From the NCBI GenBank assembly GCA_003222675.1, contig QHWT01000046.1, positions 115,987 through 179,986 of the forward strand: a stretch of DNA of 64,000 bases, read 5' to 3'. This DNA comes from Acidobacteriota bacterium. GTDB taxonomy: Bacteria > Acidobacteriota > Vicinamibacteria > Vicinamibacterales > 2-12-FULL-66-21. The notes under the pieces are model-generated. The model was not told where the DNA came from. It worked only from the letters and a program-made list of their open reading frames with translations, and did no database searches. Within the stretch, counting starts at the first letter, position 1; every line of letters begins with the position of its first letter. This document shows positions 40,272 to 49,222 of the stretch, in pieces. The position numbers and the translations under genes are program-made.

Positions 40272-42457
40272 AGCGGATCACGTGTCTCCTCTCCGCGATC
40301 GCCTGTGCGGTGGCGTTTGCCGCGCCGGTCACGGCGCAGGTGCGGAACTGGCCCTCGGAGCGGCCGCCGCGGCCGCTCGCGGCGCACGACGTGAAGTTCC
40401 CGCCCTATGCGGTGAAGACGCTCACGAACGGTCTGGAAGTCATCGCGGTCTCACACCACGAGCAGCCGGCGGTCAGTCTCCGCCTGATCGTTCGTGCCGG
40501 CGCCGCGCAGGATCCGGAGAACCGGCCGGGTCTCGCGTCGCTGTCGGCGACGCTGCTCGACCAGGGCACGACGTCCAAATCAGCGGAGCAGATCGCTGAC
40601 GCGATCGACTCGATCGGCGGCGCGCTGGGAACCGGCGCGGGATCCGATCTCTCCTTTATCAATGCGGTCGTGATGAAGGACAGCCTGAACGTGGGGCTGG
40701 ACCTCGTCTCGGACCTGGCGCAGCACCCCGCGTTCGCCAGTGAAGAAATCGAACGACAGCGGCAACAGCTGCTGTCTGGACTGCGCGTCAGCTACGACGA
40801 TCCCGAGTACCTCGCAAACATGGTATTCGACAGGCTCGTCTACGGGTTTCACCCCTACGGCAAGCCACAGACGGGCACGCCGTCAACCGTCAGCGCGATC
40901 GGCCGCGACGATCTGATCGCGTTTCACAAGAAATGGTTCGGCGCGAACAATGCGATTCTCGCGATCGTCGGCGACGTCACCCCGGAGGAAGCATTTGGGG
41001 GTGCCGAGCGCGCATTTGGCGGCTGGGTGCGCGCCCAGGTCGAAGCGGCCAGGCCGACGGATCCGCCGCCGCCAACCCGCCGCCTGGTGATCATCGACAA
41101 GCCGGGCGCCGTGCAGACGGAAATCCGCGTCGGCCACATCGGCATCGCGCGCAGGAGCAACGACTATATGGCGCTCGATCTTGCGGTCAAGATCCTGGGC
41201 GGCGAGGGGGCGAACCGACTTCACCGCGTGCTGCGGACCGAGCGCGGGCTCACCTATGGCGCGTCCGCCGACATGAACGGCCTCAAGCAGGCGGGGGACA
41301 TCGTCGCCGAGACCAACACGCGGTCGGAGACCACCGGCGAAACGCTGCGGCTGATCGTCGACGAGTACTGGAAGCTGCTGCGCGACCGCGTGAGCGAACG
41401 CGAGCTGTCGGGTGCGCAGGATTATCTGACGGGCGCCTTTCCGCTGACGATTGAAACGCCGAGCCAGATCGCGCTCCAGATCCTCAACGCGGTGTTCTAC
41501 GGCCTCAACCTGAACGAGCTGCAGACGTATCGCGAGCGCGTGGATGCGGTCAGCGTGGACGACATACAGCGGGTCGCGCGGGAGTACCTGCACCCGGATC
41601 GCCTCACGATTGTGCTCGTTGGCGATGCCGCGTCGTTCGTGAGCCAGCTTCCGGGCGCGGGGTTCGACAAATTCGAGCGCATTCCGGCCGCCGATCTCGA
41701 CCTGTCTGCCGCCGACCTCCGGCGAAAGCCCGCGACGCCCGCGGCAGTAGGCCGCGTGAAGCCGATCGCGTTCCGGACGATTGAACCACCTTCAGTTGAG
41801 CCTGAAGCAGATTCGAGCCGCGCGCTTCTGGATAAGGTCATCACAGCCAAGGGCGGCCTCAAGCGGTTGAAGGCCATTCGCACGGTGCGCGCCGAAGCGG
41901 TCGCACGCGTCAACATGGCGGGAGAGGACCGATCGATTGCGACGACGACGTCGATCGAGTACCCGGATCGATACCGTGTCGATGCGGAAACCGCGGCGGG
42001 TCCGCTGGTGCAGGTCTACGCGGAAGGGCGCTACTGGGTACGCGACGACCGTGGCGTGAACGAACCATCGCCCGAAGTTCGCGACGACATCAAGGGCAGC
42101 GTGCAGCGCGATCTGGTGCCGCTCCTGCTGCGCGCCGCGGCCGGCAAGGTGCGCGTGCGCGAAGAGGCGATCGAAAATCCCGAGCAGGCGGCGCTCGCGT
42201 TCCACGCCGACGACATGGCGCCCGTGACGCTCGTCATCAGCCGCTCGAGCGGTCTGGTGCTCCGACAGCAATACCGCCCGGCTGCCACCGAGGGACTCGC
42301 TGTGGACGAGTACTCCGACTACCGCAGCGTCGACGGCCTGCAGGTTCCCTTCAAGGCAATCGTCCGGCGTCCGGGCGCGCCGCTGCTCGAGCGCGTCATC
42401 AGGAAGCTCGAGTACAACGTCGCGCTGCCGCCCGGCCTCTTCACGCGCCCGAGCTGA
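40268..42457 (+). CDS. M16-family subunit without catalytic motif, fused to an LolA-like domain
   Basis: 729-aa exported protein (signal peptide residues 1-23). Two M16 folds at about residues 45-460 (FPPYAVKTLTNGLEVIAVSH, RPGLASLSATLLDQGTTSKS, IAFHKKWFGANNAILAIVGD, LTYGASADMNGLKQAGD). The HxxEH motif is absent, as in the non-catalytic partner of M16 dimers, so it should pair with the preceding active-site protein. From about residue 515 a separate domain (LLDKVITAKGGLKRLKAIRT, YPDRYRVDAETAAGPLVQVY) resembles LolA/LolB-type outer-membrane lipoprotein sorting folds. Start coupled by ATGA. Confidence 0.9.
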   Translation: MKRITCLLSAIACAVAFAAPVTAQVRNWPSERPPRPLAAHDVKFPPYAVKTLTNGLEVIAVSHHEQPAVSLRLIVRAGAAQDPENRPGLASLSATLLDQGTTSKSAEQIADAIDSIGGALGTGAGSDLSFINAVVMKDSLNVGLDLVSDLAQHPAFASEEIERQRQQLLSGLRVSYDDPEYLANMVFDRLVYGFHPYGKPQTGTPSTVSAIGRDDLIAFHKKWFGANNAILAIVGDVTPEEAFGGAERAFGGWVRAQVEAARPTDPPPPTRRLVIIDKPGAVQTEIRVGHIGIARRSNDYMALDLAVKILGGEGANRLHRVLRTERGLTYGASADMNGLKQAGDIVAETNTRSETTGETLRLIVDEYWKLLRDRVSERELSGAQDYLTGAFPLTIETPSQIALQILNAVFYGLNLNELQTYRERVDAVSVDDIQRVAREYLHPDRLTIVLVGDAASFVSQLPGAGFDKFERIPAADLDLSAADLRRKPATPAAVGRVKPIAFRTIEPPSVEPEADSSRALLDKVITAKGGLKRLKAIRTVRAEAVARVNMAGEDRSIATTTSIEYPDRYRVDAETAAGPLVQVYAEGRYWVRDDRGVNEPSPEVRDDIKGSVQRDLVPLLLRAAAGKVRVREEAIENPEQAALAFHADDMAPVTLVISRSSGLVLRQQYRPAATEGLAVDEYSDYRSVDGLQVPFKAIVRRPGAPLLERVIRKLEYNVALPPGLFTRPS

Positions 42458-42465
42458 TCGTACCG

Positions 42466-43638
42466 TTGTCCTCGCGCCTGCGCGTGATGATCTCGTGCGG
42501 CGAGCCGTCGGGCGATCTCTATGCCGGTGCGCTTGCGGCGGAGATCAAAACCATCCAGCCGGACGCGCTCGTCAGCGGGTTTGGCGGGGATCGGCTGCAG
42601 CAGGCGGGCGGCTCTCTCGTCCACCATTTCAGTGGACTGTCGGTGACGGGGCTGACCGAAGCAGTACGCGTGCTGCCGCGCGCCTGGGGAATCTATCGCG
42701 ATCTCGTGCGCTCCGCGCGTCGCGATCGACCTGACGTGTTCGTAGCCATTGATTTTCCTGACTTCAACTTCGTCCTCGCGCGCGCCATCCACAAGCTCGG
42801 CATTCCCGTCGTGTACTACATCAGCCCTCAGCTCTGGGCGTGGCGACGCGGCCGGCTGAAGACGATGAAGCGGATGGTCGATCGCGTGCTGGTGATCTTT
42901 CCCTTCGAGGCGCCGTTCTACGAGATCGCGGGCGTGCCCGTGACCTTCGTCGGGCATCCACTCATCGAGATGACCGCGGTGGGTCAGCCGCGCGATGCCT
43001 TCATGCGCGCCCACGCCTTCGATCCCACGCAGCCGCTCGTCGGGTTGCTTCCCGGCAGCCGGCGTAACGAGCTGCGCACGATCCTGCCGGATCTCGTGCG
43101 TGCGGCCGGATTGATTGCCGCGCGCGTGCCGCAGGCACAATTCGTCGTCGCGCGGGCGCCGCACCTGCCCGAGGAGGTGTTCACGCCGCTTGCCGGCTGG
43201 CCTGCGAACGCGAGGCCTCCGGTCACCCTCGAGCACGCGGCCGACGACGCACTGGCGAGCGCCGATGTCGCGATCGTCGCATCCGGCACCGCAACCGTGC
43301 AGGCGGCGATCCACGGATGCCCGATGGTCGTCGTCTATCGTCTCGCGCCGCTGACGTATCGGCTCGGCAAGCCATTCGTTCACGTGGATACGTATGCGAT
43401 GGCGAATCTCGTGGCCGGGCGGCGCGTGGTGCCAGAGTTGATCCAGGAGTCCTTTACGGCCGAAGCCGTTGCCGCCGACGCGCTGCGCGTGCTGACCGAT
43501 CCCGCGCACGCCGCACGCGTCCGTGCCGATCTCGCCGACGTGCGCGAGCGTTTGGGCGCCGCGGGCGCAAGCCGCCGGGCTGCGGAGGAAGTGCTGGCCG
43601 TCGCGAGAGGTAAGACCGCGCGGGCCAACGAAGGTTGA
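42466..43638 (+). CDS. lpxB: Lipid-A-disaccharide synthase
   Basis: 390-aa GT19 glycosyltransferase joining UDP-2,3-diacylglucosamine and lipid X. Diagnostic MISCGEPSGDLYAGALAAEI, SGFGGDRLQQAGGSL, VFVAIDFPDFNFVLAR, VVYYISPQLWAWRRGR, VTFVGHPLIE, LLPGSRRNELR, VASGTATVQAAIHGCPMVVVYR and VPELIQESFTAEAV. A TTG at 42466 is used; the ATG at 42487 (MISCGEP) is an alternative. Eight nt after the M16 stop, so one envelope operon lpxD-M16-M16-lpxB is likely. Confidence 0.96.
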   Translation: MSSRLRVMISCGEPSGDLYAGALAAEIKTIQPDALVSGFGGDRLQQAGGSLVHHFSGLSVTGLTEAVRVLPRAWGIYRDLVRSARRDRPDVFVAIDFPDFNFVLARAIHKLGIPVVYYISPQLWAWRRGRLKTMKRMVDRVLVIFPFEAPFYEIAGVPVTFVGHPLIEMTAVGQPRDAFMRAHAFDPTQPLVGLLPGSRRNELRTILPDLVRAAGLIAARVPQAQFVVARAPHLPEEVFTPLAGWPANARPPVTLEHAADDALASADVAIVASGTATVQAAIHGCPMVVVYRLAPLTYRLGKPFVHVDTYAMANLVAGRRVVPELIQESFTAEAVAADALRVLTDPAHAARVRADLADVRERLGAAGASRRAAEEVLAVARGKTARANEG

Positions 43639-43642
43639 CGGA

Positions 43643-43945
43643 GGAAACGGATCTCAAACACGAAGCAACGAAGGCACCGGAGCAAACGGAGCAGTGAACG
43701 CCGAGCGCGCGCACACGCCGCTTGTGCACGTCCGCCGTGGTCCGGCCTTCGGCCGGCCGCTGGAGAACACGCGAATCTGGGAATACAAGCCACTGTCAAC
43801 CGGCGTCTGGCTTGTATTCCCAGATTCGCGTGTTCTCAGCCGCGCGTAGCGCGGCACGGCGAAGTGCTCACGCGGCGCTCCCATCACCATCTCCTTCGTT
43901 CGTCTTCGTTTTCTTCGTTGCTTCGTTTCGAGGGTCCGTTCCCTT
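43643..43945. mobile_element. MITE-like element with a 30-bp perfect inner inverted repeat
   Basis: No gene fits in 43639-43997. A perfect 30-bp inverted repeat lies at 43763-43792 and 43808-43837 (15-nt loop), starting GAGAACACGCG and ending CGCGTGTTCTC. Outer arms at about 43643-43675 and 43915-43945 also match in inverted order (ACGAAGCAACGAAG / CTTCGTTGCTTCGT core). The T-rich right arm runs up to the next promoter. The nested symmetry suggests a non-autonomous mobile element. Confidence 0.6.
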
Positions 43946-43985
43946 CGTGTCTAGCGTCTTCTCCGTCTCCCCCGGGCGGCTCTGA

Positions 43986-43991
43986 TACACT
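43986..43991 (+). promoter_or_regulatory. TACACT -10 element
   Basis: TACACT lies 6 nt before the ATG at 43998, no ribosome binding site between. Probable leaderless start of the three-gene secreted-protein operon. Confidence 0.55.
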
Positions 43992-43997
43992 CGCCGA

Positions 43998-44552
43998 ATG
44001 CGTCGAATCGCGCGCTCTTTCTTGCTGCTGTTCGTCACAATCCCGCTTCATGCCACCGTTCTCCTCCCGATTGAATTCCGCGAGCTCGTGACGATTGCGC
44101 CGGTCATCGTGCACGGCCAGGTCGTCGACGTGCACTCGGAGTGGGTCGATGGACGCCGTTCGGTGGAGACGTTCGTCACCGTGGAAGCTGCCGAATATCT
44201 GAAAGGGAATCTCGGCGAGCAGTTCACGTTCAAGGTGCCAGGCGGGCAGCTCGGACGGTATCGCACGGTGTTCGTCGGCGCGCCGATCTTTCAGGTCGGC
44301 GATGAGGTGGTGCTGTTCCTCAAGTCGACGGGCTCGTCGTTCCCGTTCATCATCGGTCTCAGCCAGGGCGTGTTCCGCGTCGTCACCGACACGCAAAGCG
44401 GGCGGCGCGTCGTGACACCGCCGGCCGTGATGAGCGTCGGCGGCGCGGATCCCGCGCGCGTGGTCCGTGGCGATCCCGCGCGGAAGACCGTGTCGATCGA
44501 GGTGTTCCGCGACGTTGTACGCCAGGTGTTGAGTGAAGGAGCCGCGCGATGA
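43998..44552 (+). CDS. Exported protein of unknown function
   Basis: 184 aa, signal peptide MRRIARSFLLLFVTIPLHA. Beta-rich body with VIVHGQVVDVHSEWVDGRR, TFVTVEAAEYLKGNLGE and FQVGDEVVLFLKS, the pattern of small secreted beta-barrel proteins commonly encoded beside metalloproteases. Its stop overlaps the matrixin start (ATGA), so the two products probably act together. No enzymatic motif is visible. Confidence 0.75.
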   Translation: MRRIARSFLLLFVTIPLHATVLLPIEFRELVTIAPVIVHGQVVDVHSEWVDGRRSVETFVTVEAAEYLKGNLGEQFTFKVPGGQLGRYRTVFVGAPIFQVGDEVVLFLKSTGSSFPFIIGLSQGVFRVVTDTQSGRRVVTPPAVMSVGGADPARVVRGDPARKTVSIEVFRDVVRQVLSEGAAR

Positions 44553-45547
44553 GGCGCATCGCCTCCCTTCTGGTGTGCCTCGTGTGCGTCGTGGTGTTTG
44601 GCGGTGGTGTCGAGGCGTACCTCAAGCTCGGCACGCGGGCGAACGGGCGGTCAATTTCGCTGCAGTGGAAGCAGCTTCCAATTCGCTATTTCGTGACCAA
44701 CCGCAGCGTGTCCGGGGTCACGGCCACGCAGTTCCAGCAGACGATCGCGCACGCATTCTCGACGTGGGATTCTGTCGAGGGCGTGGCGCTCTCGTCGCAG
44801 TTCGCCGGATTCACGTCGGCCCCACCGCTCGATGACGACAGCGTGAGCGTCATCGGCTTCGCGAACCGCCCCAATCTCGACCGGGTGCTGGGACAGACAT
44901 CTTTCACATTCGACGTGGTGACGGGCGAACTGGTCGAGTCGGACATTTTTTTCAACGCAAGCTTCCAATGGTCAGTCGCGCAAGCCGGAGAGACCGATCG
45001 CTTCGATCTCGAGTCGATTGCGCTGCACGAGATCGGCCACCTGCACGGCCTCGGTCACTCTGGGCTGGGCGAAACGGAGCTCCGCGCCGGCGGCCGGCGC
45101 GTGCTCGGGGCGGAGGCCGTCATGTTTCCGATCGCGTTTTCGGCCGGCACGACGCTCGACCGCACGCTGCGCGCCGACGACATCGCGGGCATCAGGGATC
45201 TCTACGGCACGGACACGTCGCGGCGCGCGACGGGCAGCATCAGCGGCCGTGTGACGAAGAACGGCGTGGGGGTCGCCGGCGCGCACGTCGTCGCATTCAA
45301 TCCATCGAACGGAAAGCTCGTTGGCGGGTTCACGCTCGATGACGACGGGAGCTTCGTGATTGCCGGCCTGGATCCGGGTCCGCAGGTGCTCCGCGCGGAA
45401 CCACTGGACGACGCGGAAACCGACAGCTTTTTCGACGCGACGGTCAACGTCGACGTGAACTTCAAGCCGGCATTCTCCACGCGGCTCATCGTGGTCCCGA
45501 TTGGTGGAACGGCTCGCAATGTCGAAATCAAAGTGGTGCCGAAGTGA
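44549..45547 (+). CDS. Secreted matrixin-type (M10-like) metalloprotease
   Basis: 332 aa with a signal peptide (residues 1-23). Zinc motif HEIGHLHGLGHS (HExxHxxGxxH) at about residues 158-169 with Glu as catalytic base, and a Met-turn AVMFPIAF. N-terminal IRYFVTNRSVSGVTATQFQQ and FSTWDSV are typical of the matrixin fold. Residues about 230-325 form a carboxypeptidase-regulatory-like beta domain (GSISGRVTKNGVGVAGAHVVAF). Coupled to both neighbours. Probably degrades extracellular protein. Confidence 0.93.
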   Translation: MRRIASLLVCLVCVVVFGGGVEAYLKLGTRANGRSISLQWKQLPIRYFVTNRSVSGVTATQFQQTIAHAFSTWDSVEGVALSSQFAGFTSAPPLDDDSVSVIGFANRPNLDRVLGQTSFTFDVVTGELVESDIFFNASFQWSVAQAGETDRFDLESIALHEIGHLHGLGHSGLGETELRAGGRRVLGAEAVMFPIAFSAGTTLDRTLRADDIAGIRDLYGTDTSRRATGSISGRVTKNGVGVAGAHVVAFNPSNGKLVGGFTLDDDGSFVIAGLDPGPQVLRAEPLDDAETDSFFDATVNVDVNFKPAFSTRLIVVPIGGTARNVEIKVVPK

Positions 45548-46218
45548 GCCGGCCGGCGATCGCGATCTGCGCGGCCATGCTGGTCGTCCCCTCGATCGCG
45601 CGAGCGCAGCTGGTCGGCCGCGACCTGCCGCGCATGGGCACGTTCGAGATCAGCGGCGGCGCGCTCTGGTCGGGCGGCTACAGCTTCGAAACGGCGCTTG
45701 CGAACGAAACGAGAAATCCTACGACCGGCACCGCTCCGCTGACGCTTTTTCAGGGAAAGCCGCGCCTCGATACAGCCACCGGCGCGGAAGCGCATCTCGG
45801 GATGTACCTGGGACGCCGCGTATCGATCGAGGGAGGCGTGCAGTTCTCCCGTCCATCATTGACCGTGCGCACCTCCGCCGACTTCGAAAATGCCCCCGAG
45901 ACCACAGCGGCAAGTCCGATCACGCAGTATGTCATTGATGGATCGCTGCTCTATCAGTTCCGCAGCGGACGCCTGGGGCCGTTCGTGTCGGTGGGCGCGG
46001 GCTACCTCCGGCAGATTCTCGAAAACAACTCGATCGTTGAAACGGGCAATGAGATCCACGGCGGAGGAGGTGTGAAGTACTGGTTTGGCGGCGGGCGACG
46101 ATTCGGATTCCGCGCCGAAGCGCGCGTCTCGTCGCGCAGCGGCGGCGTCAGCCTCGATGCATTGGCCAAGCGTCGCCTGGTTCCTGCCGTCAGCGCGGGA
46201 TTGGTGTATCTCTTCTAG
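45544..46218 (+). CDS. Outer-membrane beta-barrel-like protein
   Basis: 224 aa, signal peptide (residues 1-22, PAIAICAAMLVVPSIARA), then alternating amphipathic strands with GGYSFETALANET, HLGMYLGRRVSIEGGVQFSR, LLYQFRSGRLGPFVSVGAGY and a terminal VPAVSAGLVYLF ending in Phe, as in outer-membrane barrels. GTG start overlaps the matrixin stop (GTGA). Role unknown; perhaps a surface partner of the protease. Confidence 0.8.
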   Translation: MSRPAIAICAAMLVVPSIARAQLVGRDLPRMGTFEISGGALWSGGYSFETALANETRNPTTGTAPLTLFQGKPRLDTATGAEAHLGMYLGRRVSIEGGVQFSRPSLTVRTSADFENAPETTAASPITQYVIDGSLLYQFRSGRLGPFVSVGAGYLRQILENNSIVETGNEIHGGGGVKYWFGGGRRFGFRAEARVSSRSGGVSLDALAKRRLVPAVSAGLVYLF

Positions 46219-46333
46219 TTGCCAGTTGCCAGTTGCCAGTTGCCAGTTGCCAGTTGCCGGTGTTGACGGTTGTCGGATGCCGGTTGTCGGGAAACCCCGA
46301 GCCTTTCCGTCCTCCGACCTCCGTCAACCGTCC
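46217..46333. repeat. Heptamer array AGTTGCC x6 at a convergent junction
   Basis: Six AGTTGCC units at 46217-46258, then GGTTGTCGG-type units facing CCGTCAACC-type units near 46310-46330 in inverted order. It fills the spacer between convergent genes. Confidence 0.8.
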
Positions 46334-46591
46334 TCAGATCTTGGTATTCAGCGTCGCATCGTCAGCGGGCATGACGGCATCGTCGGGCCCTTCCTTCCCT
46401 TCGACGCGCGCCCGCTCCGGCGTCACCGTCGCGCCTCCCTGCGGACGGCCGCCGCCGAGCCCGCCATTGCTGATGGTCGTCGCATCGGAGACGCGCGTGT
46501 TCTCGACGCGCGTCGGATCGTCGGAGAACGGTCTCCGTTCGACCGCCTGTTCCTGATCGCGCGGATCGGAGAGGTGCTTGGGGTCGGTCAT
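46334..46591 (-). CDS. Small hydrophilic protein of unknown function
   Basis: 85 aa, charged and Gly-rich (ATTISNGGLGGGRPQGGATV), no signal peptide, no membrane segment, likely disordered. It starts 5 nt after the next small gene, forming a two-gene unit. Small proteins of this kind are often stress-induced, but I recognise no family. Confidence 0.5.
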   Translation of the reverse strand: MTDPKHLSDPRDQEQAVERRPFSDDPTRVENTRVSDATTISNGGLGGGRPQGGATVTPERARVEGKEGPDDAVMPADDATLNTKI

Positions 46592-46596
46592 GATCG

Positions 46597-46815
46597 TTAC
46601 CCGGCGTGGGTGCCGTCTTTACGATCGCCGCGCTCCGGCACCTGCTCCTGATTCTCCATCTCTTCACCGAGCGGCCGGTTCGTGATGCCGCCGCCCTCCG
46701 ACGTGCCCTCGCCCCATTCCGAGCGACGGGTCGTATCGGTATTGGCGACGGTGTCGCGATCCCCTTCCGCCTTTTCCATGTTCGACGAACGGGTCGGTGT
46801 GTCCTTTTCTGCCAT
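46597..46815 (-). CDS. Small hydrophilic protein of unknown function
   Basis: 72 aa, highly charged, low complexity (RSSNMEKAEGDRDTVANTDT). GAGGAGGCGG lies close before the ATG, a strong ribosome binding site that supports expression. First of a two-gene unit, divergent from the osmoprotectant transporter. Confidence 0.55.
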   Translation of the reverse strand: MAEKDTPTRSSNMEKAEGDRDTVANTDTTRRSEWGEGTSEGGGITNRPLGEEMENQEQVPERGDRKDGTHAG

Positions 46816-46838
46816 TCCGCCTCCTCACCGGGCAGAGT

Positions 46839-46889
46839 GCATACCGCATACCGCCAACCGTCAACCACCAACCGTACCAGTGATACAGT
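46839..46889. promoter_or_regulatory. Heptamers and TACAGT -10 element before the osmoprotectant operon
   Basis: CATACCG twice and CCAACCG-type units lie at 46839-46877. TACAGT (46884-46889) is 8 nt before the ATG at 46898 with no ribosome binding site. Confidence 0.5.
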
Positions 46890-46897
46890 CCTGCTCG

Positions 46898-47665
46898 ATG
46901 GAAACGTCCGCGGCGATTGAATTGCGTGGCGTTCACTTATCGCGCGGCGCGGCCGGGAGCGTGCTGCGTGGGGTGAACCTCTCGATTTGCTCGGGAGAAA
47001 CGGTCGCGCTCGTCGGGCGGAGCGGCGCGGGCAAGAGCACGATCCTCAAGCTGATCAACGGCCTGCTGACGGCTGACGCGGGTCACGTGATCGTGGACGG
47101 ACGCGACACACGTGAGTGGAACGCATACGAATTGCGGCGCCGCATCGGTTACGTGCTGCAGGATGTCGGTCTCTTTCCGCACATGACGGTCGCAACGAAC
47201 GTCGGCGTCGTGCCGCGGCTGCTCGGATGGGATCCGGCGCGCATCGACGCGCGCGTCGACGAGGTTCTTGCGCTCGTCGGCCTGCCGGCGGGTGTCTTCG
47301 CGACACGATGGCCGCACGAGCTCTCGGGTGGACAACGCCAGCGCGTCGGCGTCGCCCGCGCGCTCGCGGCCGACCCGCCCGTCCTGTTGATGGACGAGCC
47401 CTTCGGCGCGCTCGATCCCGTCACGCGCGCGGAGCTCCATCGCGAGTTCCGCCGCATCCAGGCAGAGGTTCGGAAGACCGTCGTGATCGTCACGCACGAC
47501 ATGGGGGAGGCGTTTGCACTCGGCTCGCGCGTCGGCGTACTCGCGGACGGTGCGATCGCGGAGATCGCATCGCCGGCGCGCCTCGCGCGATCGATGGACC
47601 CGCGCGTCCGGCCGCTGCTTGAACCGCTGTTCGAGGCCGGCGCACTCGTCGGACGCGAGGCGTGA
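46898..47665 (+). CDS. Osmoprotectant (OpuC/ProU-type) ABC transporter ATP-binding protein
   Basis: 255-aa ABC ATPase: Walker A GRSGAGKST, Q-loop YVLQDVGLFPHMTV, signature LSGGQRQRVGVARAL, Walker B VLLMDEPFGALDPVTR and H-loop VIVTHD. The DVGLFPHMTV and PVTRAEL features match the glycine-betaine/choline group, though the C-terminal CBS pair found in many of these is absent. Its stop overlaps the start of the fused permease-binding protein (GTGA). Confidence 0.93.
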   Translation: METSAAIELRGVHLSRGAAGSVLRGVNLSICSGETVALVGRSGAGKSTILKLINGLLTADAGHVIVDGRDTREWNAYELRRRIGYVLQDVGLFPHMTVATNVGVVPRLLGWDPARIDARVDEVLALVGLPAGVFATRWPHELSGGQRQRVGVARALAADPPVLLMDEPFGALDPVTRAELHREFRRIQAEVRKTVVIVTHDMGEAFALGSRVGVLADGAIAEIASPARLARSMDPRVRPLLEPLFEAGALVGREA

Positions 47666-49215
47666 CGCTCGTCCAGTTCCTGGCGGGGCACCGCGCCGAG
47701 TTCTTCGGCCTGCTCATGCAGCACATCGTGCTCGTCGGTGCGTCCACGGCGGTCGCCGTTCTCATCGGCGTGCCGACCGGCATCCTGGCGGCGCGACGGC
47801 CGCGTGTCGGCGCGCCCATCGTCTGGCTCGCAAACGTCGTCCAGACGATTCCGAGCCTCGCGATGTTCGGATTCCTTCTGCCGCTGCCGCTCGTTGGCGG
47901 CCTCGGTGCGCGCGTGGCGATCCTCGTCCTCATTCTTTATGCATTGCTGCCAATCGTCAGGACCACCGCGGCGGGACTTCGCGGGCTCGATCCGGCGCTC
48001 ATCGAAGCGGGCACGGCGCTCGGCCTGACGCCGCGTCAGCTGCTCTGGCAGGTCGAACTGCCGCTGGCGCTGCCGGCGATCGTCGCCGGCATCAGGGTTG
48101 CGGCGGTGATCGGCGTCGGCACGGCGACGATTGCGGCGGCGGTCGGCGCCGGGGGCCTGGGTGAATACATCTTCCGCGGTCTGTCGATGGTCGATCCCAC
48201 GGTGATCCTCGCCGGCGCGGTGCCGGCGGCAGTGCTCGCGCTCACGGCCGACGGATTGCTGCTGTGGATCGAACGCGCCTTCGGACGGCGCGGGAACCGG
48301 CGCGTGCCGCGCGCGGTGCCGGCAGCGGTTGCCATCACGAGCATCCTGTTGATCGTCGTGGCGGCGACCACCGCGTCGCGCCGGACCGGCCCGGTGATCA
48401 GAATCGGATCGAAGAATTTCACCGAGCAGATCGTGCTCGGCGAGATCATCGCGCAGGCGATCGAGCGCAACGCGCACGTCACGGTCGAGCGCCGCTTGAA
48501 CCTTGGCGGTACGTTCATCTGCGACAAGGCGATCAGGGCAGGAGACATCGACGTCTACGTCGAATACACGGGCACCGCCGATACGGCGATCTTCAAGGAG
48601 CAGGTGGACACCGATCCCGCCCGCGTGTTCGCCCGCGTGCGCGAGCATTACGCGGACGCGGGCCTGACGCTGCTGGCGCCGCTCGGGTTCGAGAATACCT
48701 TCGCGATTCTCGTGCGCGGCGACGATGCGCGTCGGCTCGGGCTGAAGACGATCGACGACGCCCGGTCCGCCGCGCGATCGTGGCAGGCGGGCTTCGGGTA
48801 CGAGTTCCTGCAGCGCGCTGACGGCTATCCAGGGCTTGCCAATCGCTACGGTCTTCGATTCGGGTCACCCCCCCGCGCGATGGACCTGTCGCTGATCTAT
48901 CGCGCTCTGGCCCGCCGGCAAGTGGATCTCATCGCAGGCGATGCGACCAGTGGCCTCATTTCCGCGTACGACCTCGTGATGCTCGAGGACAACCGCCGGT
49001 ACTTTCCTCCCTATGATGCGGCTGCCGTGGCGCGAAGCGCCACGCTGTTGCGCTATCCGGAAGTCAGGTTGGCGCTGGAAGGGCTCTCGGGACGGATCAG
49101 CATGGGGGACATGCGTCAGATGAATCGTGCCGTAGACGCCGGACACGACGATCCGGCCGCGGTGGCGAGGGCGTTTCTCGCGCGGCTTGAACGGGGACGT
49201 CAGAGTAAAGGATGA
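47662..49215 (+). CDS. Osmoprotectant ABC transporter, permease fused to substrate-binding domain
   Basis: 517 aa. Residues 1-210 are an OpuCB-type permease with about five membrane segments and an EAA loop ([20 protein letters not shown]). One more membrane helix at about 222-240 leads to an OpuCC/ProX-like binding domain at 245-515: [58 protein letters not shown]. It likely imports glycine betaine, choline or carnitine under osmotic stress, the binding domain being tethered on the periplasmic side. Confidence 0.93.
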   Translation: MTLVQFLAGHRAEFFGLLMQHIVLVGASTAVAVLIGVPTGILAARRPRVGAPIVWLANVVQTIPSLAMFGFLLPLPLVGGLGARVAILVLILYALLPIVRTTAAGLRGLDPALIEAGTALGLTPRQLLWQVELPLALPAIVAGIRVAAVIGVGTATIAAAVGAGGLGEYIFRGLSMVDPTVILAGAVPAAVLALTADGLLLWIERAFGRRGNRRVPRAVPAAVAITSILLIVVAATTASRRTGPVIRIGSKNFTEQIVLGEIIAQAIERNAHVTVERRLNLGGTFICDKAIRAGDIDVYVEYTGTADTAIFKEQVDTDPARVFARVREHYADAGLTLLAPLGFENTFAILVRGDDARRLGLKTIDDARSAARSWQAGFGYEFLQRADGYPGLANRYGLRFGSPPRAMDLSLIYRALARRQVDLIAGDATSGLISAYDLVMLEDNRRYFPPYDAAAVARSATLLRYPEVRLALEGLSGRISMGDMRQMNRAVDAGHDDPAAVARAFLARLERGRQSKG

Positions 49216-49222
49216 TCAGCAG

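Noticed and set aside
47149-48648. 499-codon minus-strand frame opposite the osmoprotectant transporter
   Set aside because: Antisense shadow of a gene with full ABC motifs; composition is His/Arg/Asp-rich.
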